From Iris pallida (lineage: Eukaryota > Streptophyta > Magnoliopsida > Asparagales > Iridaceae): DNA of 64,000 nt. Below, one piece after another: positions 34,374 through 47,211 of the stretch. The stretch is taken from NCBI GenBank assembly GCA_029216955.1, contig JANAVB010033217.1, positions 1,437,059 through 1,501,058 of the forward strand. Reading direction: 5' to 3'. Below the pieces are notes generated by a model, which searched no databases, was not told the origin of the DNA, and saw nothing but the letters and a program-made list of their open reading frames with translations. Both the position numbers and the translations under genes were made by a program. Each line of letters begins with the position of its first letter. Positions within the stretch are counted from its first letter, which is position 1.

Positions 34374-36540
34374 ATGCAAGCGCGTGTCCAAGCCAGCCTA
34401 CGCCGCAGTGTCGGTGGTAGAACGCTGTCTAGCCACAATGCTCAATATCACATAAAAGAAATAATTTATTTGCTCATTTACAAAACTAAATTAATTATAA
34501 TATCCACAAGTTTATATTTTAATACAAGGTACAATATTTCACAAAATTATAAAAGAACAACTACATGAATACTAAACTATTTAACTAGCCTCTAGGTTTG
34601 GCCTCCGCATATACCCATGTCTCCCGAATCCTATGCTAAAGGCAGCCGCGACTAATCTGTAAAATTTTGGGTTTCAGTCAGGAATGGAATGAGTACAATT
34701 CACTGAATGCAGTTCCAATATATGAAAATGACTATAAAGCAGAGGTTAGCCATTAAATATATGATTCAAAAATAAATAAAGAAAGACAGAAAAAAATTAG
34801 ACAGAAAGCAAATGAAATAACAAAGAAAATACTTTCTACTGACTGAAGTACCTTTGATATGTGACCGGTCTCGGGACAATTACACGACACTGTCTACGAT
34901 ATATACACTGTATAATGTAATATTGTCAACACGGTATATGCAATAATGAATCACTATCTACACGATATAATGTAATAATAAATCACTGTCTATATAGTGT
35001 AATGTAATAATAAATCACTATCTACACTGTATACACTGTATAAGGTCAGATCACACATCCTTGGTACTTTACCACCCCGACACGACAAAATATAACAAAA
35101 CATAAAGACGTAAATCACATATCTATTGACTAACAATGAGGTATTGTAAATATCAATATCGAAAAACAAACAATAAACTGTACTCGCCCGGGGTCCTTAG
35201 CTGGTGAAACCGATGATCCCGTTGGGTCCAGAATAGTCCAATTGATTAGGGTCGATGTGAAGAAGTCCAAAGTTGCCAAAAGAAATAGGAATATCATTAG
35301 CTACGATCAAGGACAATCTAATAATCTAAGGGAGATTTCTAACTTAGAGAAAATGCACTTATTTAATTAGAAAAATATGTATATATACGTAGAAGATATT
35401 CACAACAAAATAGGTACTAACCCTTTTTAAGCAAATATTTATTTTATAAAGCTAATGAATATAGATCTTTATTAGTGATTCTCTTAGAAATCAAATAAAA
35501 GCCCAACCAATTATTAATCTAATAGGCCTTGAGGCCCAAGATCGACTAAACCCAAAATAATGAATAAAAGTATATTTATAAAATAGGAACTATTAAATAA
35601 TATTTCTAACTCAAGGGGCCCAAGTCCAGTAATTAAACTTGACCTACAACAATATTTAACATAATAAAATATTTTTTAAATTATAATAAAACCCATTTAT
35701 ATTAACTGGGCCAAGGCTCATAAAACTAATTAATTTATATATGCACTTAAACATTTACATGCTTGGAGTGAATAAATATATTGGAATTCTTTAAAGCAAA
35801 ATACAATAGGGAGATATAACAACATATCTATATAAAAATGTAACATTATATATAATACTTTATATTGCTATAGGGCTAGAGAAGTAATTATTAAATAACT
35901 AAAAGGATTTATGTTTAAATATCTAAATAGAGAGGGGGTTATGCAAAAGTATGCTAAATAATTACCACAACAATTTTTAACATGAAGTTATTCAACATAA
36001 TGATAATATCAATATAGATAAATATTTATCAAGAATTATTTACAAACAAAAATTTATATTTGATCCAAAATAAAAATACATAATTTAAAAAGTATTAAGG
36101 GCCCAACCAAAATATTTTACTATGCTTCCTTTCCTACGTGCATGAAGTTTTCATGTGCATGGTGCACACAACTTTAAACATGTTCATTAGTTAGATTATA
36201 AATAATATAATATATTTAAATAATATATTTATTAACATAATAAAGAATCATAGGCCTTAACATGTAATAGCTAAATTTGTTAGGGTTCTATACAAAATAA
36301 CTTACTTAAATTTTAAAGGAAGAAGCAGAAGAATGTTCCTTCGGCCGATCTGGATCTCTAGTGAGCTCGGAGCAGACTTGATAGTTCGTAGAGGTCTTCG
36401 GCACCGGGCGTTGGACATGGTAGCACGTGGGTTCCTCGAGGTTGGAACGGATGACCCTGGCATTGTTGCCGATAGCATGGTATATACAACGATGGTGATA
36501 GCTAGGAAGGAGAAGGAGTTGAGAGCATAAAGCTTGGGGT

Positions 36541-36611
<71 letters not shown>

Positions 36612-36615
36612 ATTA

Positions 36616-36668
<53 letters not shown>

Positions 36669-36670
36669 AT

Positions 36671-36701
<31 letters not shown>

Positions 36702-37403
36702 AGGAAGCTGTTGTTGTTGATATATACATAAAGTTTATATATATATATATAGATAGAGAATAGGCAGGTTGGTTTGATTTTGTAATCAAATTAGGATATT
36801 GAGTCTATCTATTATAAATCTTTTACTAGTCAAGGATAATAAATTAATCTAAGCACCATCCTATAGATGATCACAATTTGTAATCTAAATTTATATTCAA
36901 TTTTATCAACTAACTTAAATTATATAGATTCAAATCTAATAAAAAATCATAAACATTTTAAAATAACCTTTATTGTCGTCGGAGTAATTTAAACTATATT
37001 ATCTATAATCATAATCAAATAACCGATTATCAGAATAACTTAAAGTAAAATTTATTATTATCATACTAGCATAAATATTACTTGATAGTATCATGATAAT
37101 CTAGGGTTAAATTATAAATAAATTCGAGAATCCTTTCGTTTATAAAATATTTATAATTCTAAATCTATTTTTGAAATCAAAACACTGAAATTCCAAATTA
37201 TTAACCAAAATTTGTAACGCAATATGGAATTCAAAAAATAAATATTTTAAAACCAAATAGTATCTTCAACCCACAATTTTATGTAAACTAGTTCTGAATA
37301 AAATATAACGTTCATAGGCTTTAAAGATGAAATATTTAAAATACAAAAAATAGGATAATAATAAAATTAGTATTTTTTGAAAAAGTCGGAAAGATGGATT
37401 ACA
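34374..37403 (-). mobile_element. LTR of element F (low-coordinate end truncated)
   Basis: Minus-strand start TGTAATCCATC at 37403 is directly preceded by a polypurine tract AAGATGGGTAGATT and the string TTCGAGGACGAATTTATTT, the usual end of plant gypsy internal regions. The other end has CCTACGCCGCAGTGTCGG(T/C)GGTAGAACGCTGT, as at 39930 in element C, but the expected TGTCACGACCC start is lost near 34374. It contains the (TA)n tract. Confidence 0.65.
36542..36758. repeat. (TA)n microsatellite in LTR F
   Basis: About 215 bp of almost pure TA, broken by TATTATTATTA and a short non-repeat piece. Confidence 0.97.
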
Positions 37404-39596
37404 AATCTACCCATCTTAGAAATAAATTCGTCCTCGAATTTAAGGACTTCTAGGATAGCCGGACTTGGTTAGACGGTGAAAAAGATAGTGAGAAATTATG
37501 ATAAGAAAACGTTGATCGAATAGATGAGAGAAGAAGAAAAAGTCTTTAAGCAAATAGCAGAAGCAAATAGATATAGCTTGTTGTTGGAACCTTAGGCTAT
37601 GGTCTTAAATCCTAAAATACTCTAAAATGTTCTCAAAATTCGACATAAAAGTTAACAATAACCTCAAGGACAATTTATCATTCAAAGACTCTACCCACCT
37701 TAGAAAAAAATTTCTTGAAATTTTGAACGGCACGGTTAGTCACGTAAGAATATAATCAAGAAAGGATATGATCAATGATCAAATGAGTTAGATCATGAAT
37801 AGAATTGAACTTTAAGAAAAGATACCACGTGGCACGATTAAAGTTTAGTCCAAGGTGTCTAGTCACAATGGTCAAGGGTATAATTGAAATAAGATTATCT
37901 ATACAAGAAAAAAATCGTTAGACACGATTAACTGCTATTGGAATTATAGGCATGGTCAACGATCAAAATTTAGACGAAGTCTAAACGTGGTTAAAATCAC
38001 TTAGATACAACTAAGATGTAGTCGATCAAGGTTAATCATGCAAGTCATCCAAGCATGGTTAAAATTTGGCACGAGTATGAATATGATCAAAATAATCATG
38101 ATCAAAGTTGGAATAGAAATATAAACATTAGCAATAATTGAGTTTGAAAATATAGGCACGATTATGATTGTAGCCAAATAGTTTAGTCACGATCAAAGTC
38201 GTTTAGGAACGATCAAGATTCAGTTTTGCTTTGCATGATTCACTCGATTAACTATTTAGGAAAAATTATTTAGGCACGATTACCGAGTCAAAATCTAAAA
38301 AATATGCGAACTTGACTCAATCGAAATATAATAAACGTAGTCTAGTCGCGATCGAAACTATTTAAGGATGATCAAAACAAAGTTGTTTCGATATGCTTAA
38401 ATATTTATCCATAATCATTTAGGCACGATTTTTAGAAATCAAACTCTAGATACGTTTTAGGAATCTAGTGGAAGGAATCAAAATAGTTGAAAAGACGACA
38501 ATTCGAAAAATAGAAGGATAAGGAGGAAGGAAGAACTACCAGTTTATTGAGAAGATGGTAACTAGGAATAAGGCACAAGCCAATTTGGAAACTTAATAAT
38601 CATATGCCAATAAAAGACTTAGTCTCTATGGTATTCGAAACTCGTAACCATATCCGAAGTCACTTTACCGAGAATTTATGCCTCGCCAGTGTACATCTAG
38701 CTGCAATAAACTTTTGGTTCCACAACTCAAGCAAAGATACGATAAGGAATACCCTATCAACTCTATCCAATCTTGACATAACAACTCAAGGATGAAATAG
38801 GGCAACCGAGACATAGTTTTAATAATGTTCGATCACCCACGCTTATCTGGAATTACTTCAACTTAGGGGTCATGCCTCGCCAGTGCATTGCTGGCTGCAA
38901 TGAACCCACAGTCTCCATAATTCAAATAAATGGCGACAGTGCACTGCTGTCTTGTCATTGCGAGTTATCAAAACTATTCCAACTATATTCATAGATTTCA
39001 AAGGAGCTTCTAGAATTTTGACAAGTTGATCATGATAGAAAAAACATAAGTATATGTTCTTTGAGAAAAGTATCTATTTTGAAAACGATTGATGAGATAT
39101 CATTTTTGAAATCAAATGATCAAAAATTTAAATAAGACGATTGGGGATTTAATATATGCATAATTGAAGCAGGTTAGGCTCAAAACTCAATAGATGGAAA
39201 TATGATATTGACTTTTAGAAAATAATTACTTATGAAAATTAAATAATGCAGCCTAGGCAGGAAGATAATTCGAACAGATTCCAAGGTGACTAAGATAGGA
39301 GAATTGTAATTATCTGTCCTTCAAAATCCATTCTTGAAAAATGAGGAACTAGAAAAGGTAATGATCAATGCCAAACTAAGTAAAAAAAATTCAATCCCTA
39401 TTTCACGGCTATTCAACATTCAATGATTGAGAGGAACGATATTGAATCAAAACTAACTCGAGATTAACATATAGATATTTTGAGTGAGAAATTATTTTAA
39501 AAACTAATAATTCTTTAGGTCCTAGGAAAAATATAAGTTATACAACTTACGATATGACGATGTTTTAGGAAAGCACAAACGATCAAGGTTAGGAAG
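37404..39596 (-). mobile_element. Internal, non-coding part of element F
   Basis: From the polypurine tract to the point where LTR E breaks in. No gag or pol is recognisable. It holds many AGGCACGAT(T/C)AA-type strings (38090-38430) and two copies of CCTCGCCAGTG followed by CTGCAAT(A/G)AAC (near 38682 and 38876). Confidence 0.5.
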
Positions 39597-39871
39597 TGTC
39601 ACGACCCGCTCCCGAATAATCGGACACGAGTCGGACACGCCTAACCTTCGTCGATGGACACGACGAAGTAAGCTGTACAATGCTAAGAAAAGCTCTAAGT
39701 CACAATGTAATGTAAACAATCACAGAATCTATAAACGCCCCAGAAAGATCACCAATATCCATCAATCAAATTATACAATGTTATCCGGAGATAAATCCGG
39801 TAAAATAAAAATATACAATGATGAAATCATAAAATACAATCTCCAGAAAAATAAATGAAATAAATACTGCA
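39597..39871 (-). mobile_element. LTR of element E, first part (interrupted by C)
   Basis: Starts TGTCACGACCCGCTCCCGAA. It is the same family as LTR G in inverted orientation. The DNA left of 39597 lacks the leader shared by B, C and G, so E is a 3' LTR or solo LTR inserted into F. It resumes at 62683. Confidence 0.65.
39867..39871. repeat. Target site duplication of C, left copy (CTGCA)
   Basis: Matches CTGCA at 62683-62687. Confidence 0.8.
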
Positions 39872-42184
39872 TGTCACGACCCGCACCCACTGTGAGGGTA
39901 CGAGTACGTAACAGCGCCCAGCCTACGCCGCAGTGTCGGCGGTAGAACGCTGTTCTAGGTCACTATCTAACCAACAACTCACGCAATTATATAATGTACT
40001 TGTCAAATCTCAACTCCGAACGGAGGACAAGTATAGATATAATAAAATCTCAATCACAGTCTAAGCACGATATGATAACACAGAAGTTTATCACTAAGAC
40101 TAAATAATAACAACAAAACCAACTACTAAATAATAACAATCTCAAAACAATCTCAAAACAAAACATATATCAACTTATTTACAATTCAAGTTCTAAAACA
40201 TGAAACTAAACCAAGTCAACTAGCTAGTCTCCCGATCACTCTGAGTGTCGAGACCAAAGGTAGCTAAAACATCTCCTGGTCCATATTAAGTAGGGCAAGT
40301 GCCCTCAGGACAATCATCTGTAAAATTTTTAACAGGTCCAGTCAGGACAGGAACGAGCACAACTCATCTAGAAAACCCAAGTAAATGACAAAGAACTATA
40401 AAGCAGTTATAGACAGTTGTATTGATGAACATGACAGTTTATATTCAGGTAATGGTATAGAGAGACAGTTGAAGTACAAGAAAAGTAAGGTAACTAAATC
40501 AAGAGAAGAATCATGGCAATAAAGACTGTAAAATAGAATCTAGCTGAACTAGAGTAACATGGTATAAGTCCAGACAGTAAATGTAGACAAGTGTAAACTC
40601 CAATATAAGTCCAGTACAAGATGAATCTAATACAAAATAAATCCAGTACGAGACGATTTTAGTCATAGTGATCAATGATTCCAAGGTGAGTCCAGCCTAT
40701 ACTCTAACAGTGTATTTTTAAAATACCGAGGTCGACATGTAAATAGCTATAGGTAATCCGGTACATCACACACCTGACCTGGTGTGAGATGGCTATCATT
40801 CCAGTTTGATTCCAGTATTTGGGTGATTCCAGATTTGGGGTATGTCTACATGTCTTACTCAAGTGTTTCCCATCCCACCAAGTACAAGTGAATCCAGAAT
40901 CCGACACGAGAATCGAAATGAGTCCGGCCAAACATGATGATACTAACAATAATTCTAGAATGATTCCAGTAATAGAGGCCAGACAATATGGTATGTGTGT
41001 CGCATACATGAATCCAGAAATATCCATACGTATTGTAACAGAGAATCATATATAACTAACTAGAACTGAAGTACAGTAATTGACAAGTAAATAAGAGAAC
41101 TATCAGAGAATGTACTCGTCTGATACTCTGAAAAGAGTAGTGTAATATCAGATGTCTGCACCGGAGTCACAATATCCTAAATAGAGAAGTACAGGTTAAA
41201 ATGTGTTTAAAATATGATAAATAAAGTTTACAATACAATCTACATGATTCTAGCCATTCTAGGTCAAAGTCAACTCTTGGTCAACCCTAAGTCAAAATAG
41301 GTCAACATCTAGTCAAAGTGGATCAATACTAGACTATGGGTTATCTCTAGGCTATTGGTCAATACTAGTCAACTAGGTCAATATCTAGGGTATTGGTAAC
41401 TAGACTATGGTCAACATATAATAGGCTAAACTCCTTAAGTCTAACTCATATCATAACCCACATACATGGTATAATGTAAAACTCTAACCTTATCTAATAA
41501 CCTCATATACCAATATTACTTATAATCCTCACGACTCATGAGATATCTCATAACCTATAGTATGCATATAAACACCATACCTCACATTATCTATATAGCA
41601 CATATAGGTATTATGATATCGACACAAATTCATGTTACTTATACCTCCCAAGTATATATAATATATAAATATACATCGCATATGCATATTCTATAGTACC
41701 ACTTATATAGTATATTAGCCAAAACCATCTACTGACATACTCCTACATATATTATATGTATATGTACCCAAGGATGCATCAATGGAATATGGAATGGCTA
41801 GCCTGAGTGAATGTTAGGACAATTAGATGCAAGTTTGAACCATACATAGGCATGGACAGGGCAGTGAACTACTTAGGAAAATTCATGTCCAAAGGGACAG
41901 ATCAAAATGTGCAGGACAATAGGTTATCAGTCAGTAAAATGAATCATTGAAAGAGGACTGAACCTCTTATTCAGATAATGATTTTACATAAATGGCATCC
42001 CAACCTTGGATGACAGATGTTTATCATTGGGGGTTATCAAATGAAGGCTGCAATGAAGACAAACTGTTCAAATAATGGATTGGTAGTCCTTTAAGTATCA
42101 GAACAGATGTACAGGACGCATCAACAGGGAATGAGGACCTAATATGTGAAACAAGAATGAATTAGAGGTTTGGATCTAAGGAGA

Positions 42185-45100
42185 TGTCACGCCCCAGAAC
42201 CAGAATACTGGAGAGCGGGGGCAGACATAGCCAGCTACGTATAATGAAATAGAATCCATCTCACCATACGGTCACGACTGTCTAGATATATGAGGGTTTA
42301 ACTACAAGCCATCAGTCTCTTAAGGTCAATAACAAGCCTAGTGTCTCAATCACACGCAAGTAAGTAAATACTACAAGATATAAGATCACCAAATATACAA
42401 CAGTAAGGCATCCCAAATATTACATATTCAGCTGATCATGAAGCTAGTCGTTACAAAATATGAGGACTAGCAAGAGTTTAGTCATACATGATCAACCCTA
42501 GGTTGCCAACCATGTTACAGCCCGTAGGCAGACAATAAGTAAAAATGTACACGAACTAACACTTGCTCGGCGGCTAAACGCCTCAAAAGAATAATTTTAC
42601 AATAGAGTGGGAGAGCCAAAATAACCCACTCGTTGCCAGGATTCTGTCTAGTGGTCACCATGTGGCTGGAAGGTCGGTAGATCCTCTGGAGCTGCTCTGG
42701 TATCTGGTCATACAAAACCAGCAGGGTCAGATCCCAGAAAGAGCAAGTGCCACAAAGGAGGCTTCACTTAGGAACTAAAACCAGCAATTAACATAAGAGT
42801 AAAAATATATATAAAAGACATTAATTAAAGAAAAGCAGGACAGGTGATATACGATAAGATAACCATGGGACTATTCAGATAACCAGGTTACAACCCGTAA
42901 ACCAAACAAGGACTGGGGTTGTAACCCTTCGTCTGAACCGAACTTGGTTTCTCCCACCATTTATCGGCAAGATAAAATAAGAAAACAGGTCATGTGACAA
43001 TCTTGTACAGAATCAAGACAAGAATAGACTAGTAAACTTTATCCAACATTTCACGGCCAAGCAATAAGTACGGCTTGATACTTTAGCTAACTAGGGTTAC
43101 CACAGGCCTAGTTACTAACAAGATGCAGCGAGATTATTCCACAGCCACAAGCCCTGCAGACCATCCAGGCTATCCGAACGCAATTAGGGATTGAATTCAA
43201 GTGGGTACATCGTCCAGGAAACGCATGTACTCTTAGGTGACTTAGAGGGTGCAACATATGACAGTGTGCTGGAAATGTGCCCTACTCGACGGCAGGCTAC
43301 AGATCCCAAGTGGGGCACCCAGATAACGGGATTGCCTGTAGCTGAAAAAATCTCTTCATGACTACCGTGTTATTCTAGTTATTAACCTTAGTCAATTTAC
43401 CGTAGGTACCCCTGACCGTGGTACTCAGGGGTCCCTGTCCTAGACATTATGCAAGACAAGATGGGTTCATTTGTACAAGCACAATCGCCCACGGTGTCCA
43501 GACCATTCAATTTTTGTCATGTCGTGTTGGCCATCAACAGTAATTCAAGAAATATATATATATCATGTTATGTCCACTGTCAGGAGTGCGCCACGTCGGG
43601 CCACTATCAAGTCATGTTTATCATCTCAAGTTATCATGTCAAGTTAATTGTCAAGAGTGCACCACCACGGGTCACTGTCAGGTCATATCATTTGTCAAGA
43701 AGGGAAGAAACTTGCATAATTAAAATAATAATATAATATAATATATATATTCTTGAAGCCAAGGAGAAACTCTACAACTTTTATGTTGGGAGTGGGAAGG
43801 AATTCTGACCACAATTCAGACAAATAAAATATTAAACAATCAAAGTGGACCCCATGCGACCCAAAAGTGGGAAGAACAAACATGCAGTCAAAGAGAGTGG
43901 GAGGCCACCCATGCGGCCAGCCAAAGCTTATGCGGCCAGAAGAAAAAAAAATAGCTGAAGGGGGGCCATGCGGCCAAGAGTAAATGCTAACAAGAAATAT
44001 TCATGCAGTCAGAAAAAAACAGAGAGTGGAAAGACAATAAATGCGAGCTTCCACTTAAACAAAGGAAGGGCACGTGGCCAAACAATGAAATGATGACTGC
44101 CAGTAAAAGAGTGGCTCACGTGGCCAAAATATTAGATAGTGGGGGAAGGGAGCCTATGCGGCTCACATTAGATTCCATGCAAAAATGCAACATACAATAA
44201 TAGTATTATTTAATGGCCAAAGGCCATGCGCTCTGCATCAAGCAATTATTAATGTTGTAAATATCCATGCGGCTCACCCTCACATTTGCTTGCATGAAAA
44301 TACAAACAAATAAATAAATAAATAAATAATGGCCATGCGGTTTGCTTGCATGAAAATACAAACAAGCAACTAATATAAAAATAATTTCCTTATGCGGCTC
44401 CACTTGATTCATGCGGCTGCAATGGAAACCCCCACTTAGCTAAAGCATGCGGCTGCAGTATTCTCTAATGCTTGTATTAAAGTATTAAATAATACATGCT
44501 GATGTATTACTCTTTAAAGCATTAAATAATGCATGATGATGCATTACTCTCTAATGCTTGCATTAAAGCATTAAATAATACTAATATATATAGAGGCTAA
44601 AAAGGTTCCAGGCAAGCTTGCTAAATGTGAATGTATTTAGAGAATGCTTTGGAGTAATGCATTAATTGCATACATTTGGAGAATGTATTTAAAGTATCTT
44701 GCATTAAATGCATTTGGAGAAAGCTTGCTAACTATGAATGCATTTGGAGAATGCCTGCATGCTATTACAGTATATGCGGCTCTCTTGTATTAATGCATTT
44801 AATATATACATTAATGCATTGGAGAATGCATTTGGAGAATGCATTTACTATAAAATATTATACACGTTAAAATCTTACATGTATTTAGAATGTACATTAA
44901 TGCATTGCATGCATATGCGGCTCATTAAGAGCCATATGCGGCTCACTACTGTGTGTTCATGCAAGCAAGGCTTGCTATCACGTGCATTTCATAATGCATT
45001 AAATGGGATTTCAAGCAACTTGGCATTAAATGGACTTGCCAGCACATGCAATTACGTAATGTATTAAATGGAATAGCAAACAAACATGCATTACATAATG

Positions 45101-45568
45101 CATTACCTAATGCATTAATATGCAGCTCACGTGCTTGCTTCATGCATGCGGCTACAATGGATTATTTTCCATAATCCATGCGGCTGACTTTCCCTCCATT
45201 ACAAGAAAATATTAAAATCAAGGTAAAAGTCATGCGGCTCTTTATGGCTCCTATATGCAGCTGGATGCATTAGAGAATTCATTAGAATATGCATTAAATG
45301 CATGCATTTAGAATATGCAATAAAATATTGTATGTACTAGAATACATATAAAAAAATATTGCATGCATATGCGGCTGACTGCTAAAATGTCCATGCGGCT
45401 CAGCAAGATCCCATAGGTCAAATTGGACCAAACAAAATTCTCTACAACATGGAACCATCAACAAGCAAAATATACAAGTTGTTAGATCAAAATTCATGGA
45501 AACCAAAAATATGAGCCCGAAATACGTACACGTATTTCTAATACGTAATACGAACTATGGGCATTACA
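42185..45568 (-). repeat. LTR of B, 3' copy
   Basis: Lacks the 384 bp found at 50518-50901 of the other LTR; the deletion sits between two copies of AACC(A/G)AAAATA. Non-coding. From about 43900 to 45420 it is packed with ATGCGGC and AATGCATT strings. Confidence 0.9.
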
Positions 45569-45665
45569 ACTCTACCCATCTTAAAAGAATTCCGTCCTCA
45601 GAATTTAATCAAGAGGCTAGAGATTGCAAGGACAAGCTATACTAAGCAATCAATCAAACAATCAA

Positions 45666-46067
45666 TCAATCATGCAAGCAAGAATTGAAGGCATAAGGAA
45701 GAGGAAAGACATCCTGCGAGGAACCTCTCTGTCGATTCTGGATCTGAGCTTGGACCTGGGCATACTGCTGGGGTCTTTGTAGCTGGAAGGCTAGGGCCTG
45801 AGGCGGCAATGGCCTCGGAGGCTGGTACTGCTGCTGAAATACTTGGGCCTGAGGCGGAAATGGCCTCGGCAATGGATACTGCTGCTGCTGCTGGACTGGG
45901 GCTGGTCCCCTTACCGAGGGACTAGTCTGGGCCGATGAGGAGGAACCTGCTCTATTCGGACAGGACCCTATCTTGTGGTCCAGTGCCCCACAAGCCAAAC
46001 ACAATCCCTGCGCTCTGCGACATTCCGAAATAATGTGTCCTGGCTTCCCACAATGAGTGCAGCCCAT
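45666..46067 (-). CDS. gag: Gag of element B, nucleocapsid part after an in-frame stop
   Basis: In the same frame as the capsid part, seven codons after its TAG. It has two zinc knuckles, CTHCGKPGHIISEC and CLACGALDHKIGSC (C-x2-C-x4-H-x4-C), followed by a Gln/Pro-rich tail of low complexity with repeated LPPQA and PPQAQ strings. Nucleocapsid domains bind the element's RNA. The Met at 46067 is internal to the ancestral protein; initiation there is not likely to be natural. With the stop read through, the whole Gag would be about 434 residues, a usual length. Confidence 0.8.
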   Translation of the reverse strand: MGCTHCGKPGHIISECRRAQGLCLACGALDHKIGSCPNRAGSSSSAQTSPSVRGPAPVQQQQQYPLPRPFPPQAQVFQQQYQPPRPLPPQALAFQLQRPQQYAQVQAQIQNRQRGSSQDVFPLPYAFNSCLHD

Positions 46068-46088
46068 TGCGGAAGACTGCTTCTGCTT

Positions 46089-46970
46089 CTACTGCTGAGG
46101 GGACGTGACCGACGTCACTGAGGCCGCCTGCCTCAAAGTTCCAATTGTCAAGGCCCTGACTGCCGGGGCTGGTGCTGACGACTGGATCATCTGACCGTGA
46201 GATCGCTTCCGACCTCCGGTCCTGTCCACTATCCTGTGGGAGGTATACTCGTGCCTCCTAGCTGCCCTCAATACTGCATCAAAAGTCTGATGCTCAAACT
46301 GTTCCACTGCCAACAAAATCTTGAAGTGGAGCCCCTGCTGGAACCGCTGGGCTCTGTCAAACTCGATCGCTACCAAGGTGGGAGCAAACCGACTAAGCCT
46401 GGAGAACTCGGTCGCATATCCATCGACCGTCCTGTCTCCTTGCTTCAGATTGGTGAACTTGGTCTGAAGATCATACCGAGCCACCGCATCGAAGTACTTA
46501 GTCTGGAATCTCTCTCTGAATAGTGCCCATAGAATAGGGGCCACTAATCCCATGGCCTGCGCTGCCCACCAGCTGCGGGCAAGATCCAGTAACTGCAGGT
46601 GCACCACGGCCACCTTCTCGTCCTCCGGGGTTCTGGCTGCCTCTAGAATGACTTCAGTATCCTGGAGCCATGCATCAGCAGCAATAGCATCTTCGCTGCC
46701 GTTGAAGAATGGAGGGTTCAGACGCTTGAAACTGTTTGCTGCACGGTTCCCATGATCTCCACCTCTGTTCAGAGCATCTGCCACTGCATGTTGCAAGGCA
46801 TCTCCTCGACGATCTTGGAAAGCTAACAATGATCTGATGAGACCCACTAAAGTGCCATCATCAGGCTCTGCAGGCTGGACTGGCTGAACTGGCGGCTCTC
46901 CTCCAGTAGGTACGACTCGGGAGGCTGCTCCTGAGTGCTGGGCCTGATCTTCTGGTTGCTGCTGGTCCAC
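46089..46970 (-). CDS. gag: Gag polyprotein of element B, capsid part
   Basis: Structural protein that would form the retrotransposon particle. 293 residues, Gln/Pro-rich at the start, then the Ty3/gypsy retrotrans_gag domain: KRLNPPFFNGSEDAIAADAW, LARSWWAAQA, RERFQTKYFDAVARYDLQTK, DGYATEFSRLSRFAP, RFQQGLHFKI. The frame has no ATG before the domain: the first usable codon is GTG at 46970, and the frame is open further upstream. An ATG at 47032-47030 opens another frame (MSSSSAALNLD), so a small frame shift near the N-terminus is likely. It ends at TAG (46089-46091), and the same frame continues after it into the zinc knuckles. Confidence 0.85.
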   Translation of the reverse strand: MDQQQPEDQAQHSGAASRVVPTGGEPPVQPVQPAEPDDGTLVGLIRSLLAFQDRRGDALQHAVADALNRGGDHGNRAANSFKRLNPPFFNGSEDAIAADAWLQDTEVILEAARTPEDEKVAVVHLQLLDLARSWWAAQAMGLVAPILWALFRERFQTKYFDAVARYDLQTKFTNLKQGDRTVDGYATEFSRLSRFAPTLVAIEFDRAQRFQQGLHFKILLAVEQFEHQTFDAVLRAARRHEYTSHRIVDRTGGRKRSHGQMIQSSAPAPAVRALTIGTLRQAASVTSVTSPQQ

Positions 46971-47185
46971 GGGAGGTGATCCGCCTTGCTGATCGGCAGG
47001 TCCAGGTTCAATGCCGCTGAAGAAGATGACATGGAAACAATAAAGAAGGACCAGGACAGATCAACGATTACAAGCATGTGATCAGGACAAGAATTTTAGG
47101 AATCAAGAGGATACGAGCAGAGATCAAGGACGAGTACTGATTGAGACATCTATTCGGTAAACCCTCATATATCTTGATTTACAAG

Positions 47186-47211
47186 ACCTGCATGGGCTAC
47201 CACTTAAACCA
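47186..47211 (-). promoter_or_regulatory. Putative primer-binding site and leader of B
   Basis: Minus strand TGGTTTAAGTGGTAGCCC directly abuts the 5' LTR. It starts TGG as expected for a tRNA CCA end but does not match the usual Met-tRNA site. The following GCCCATGCAGGTC is shared with C. Confidence 0.5.

Noticed and set aside
39597..39871. E and F as the two LTRs of one element
   Set aside because: Their starts differ in sequence beyond the first bases, and the DNA left of E lacks the leader; E matches G instead.
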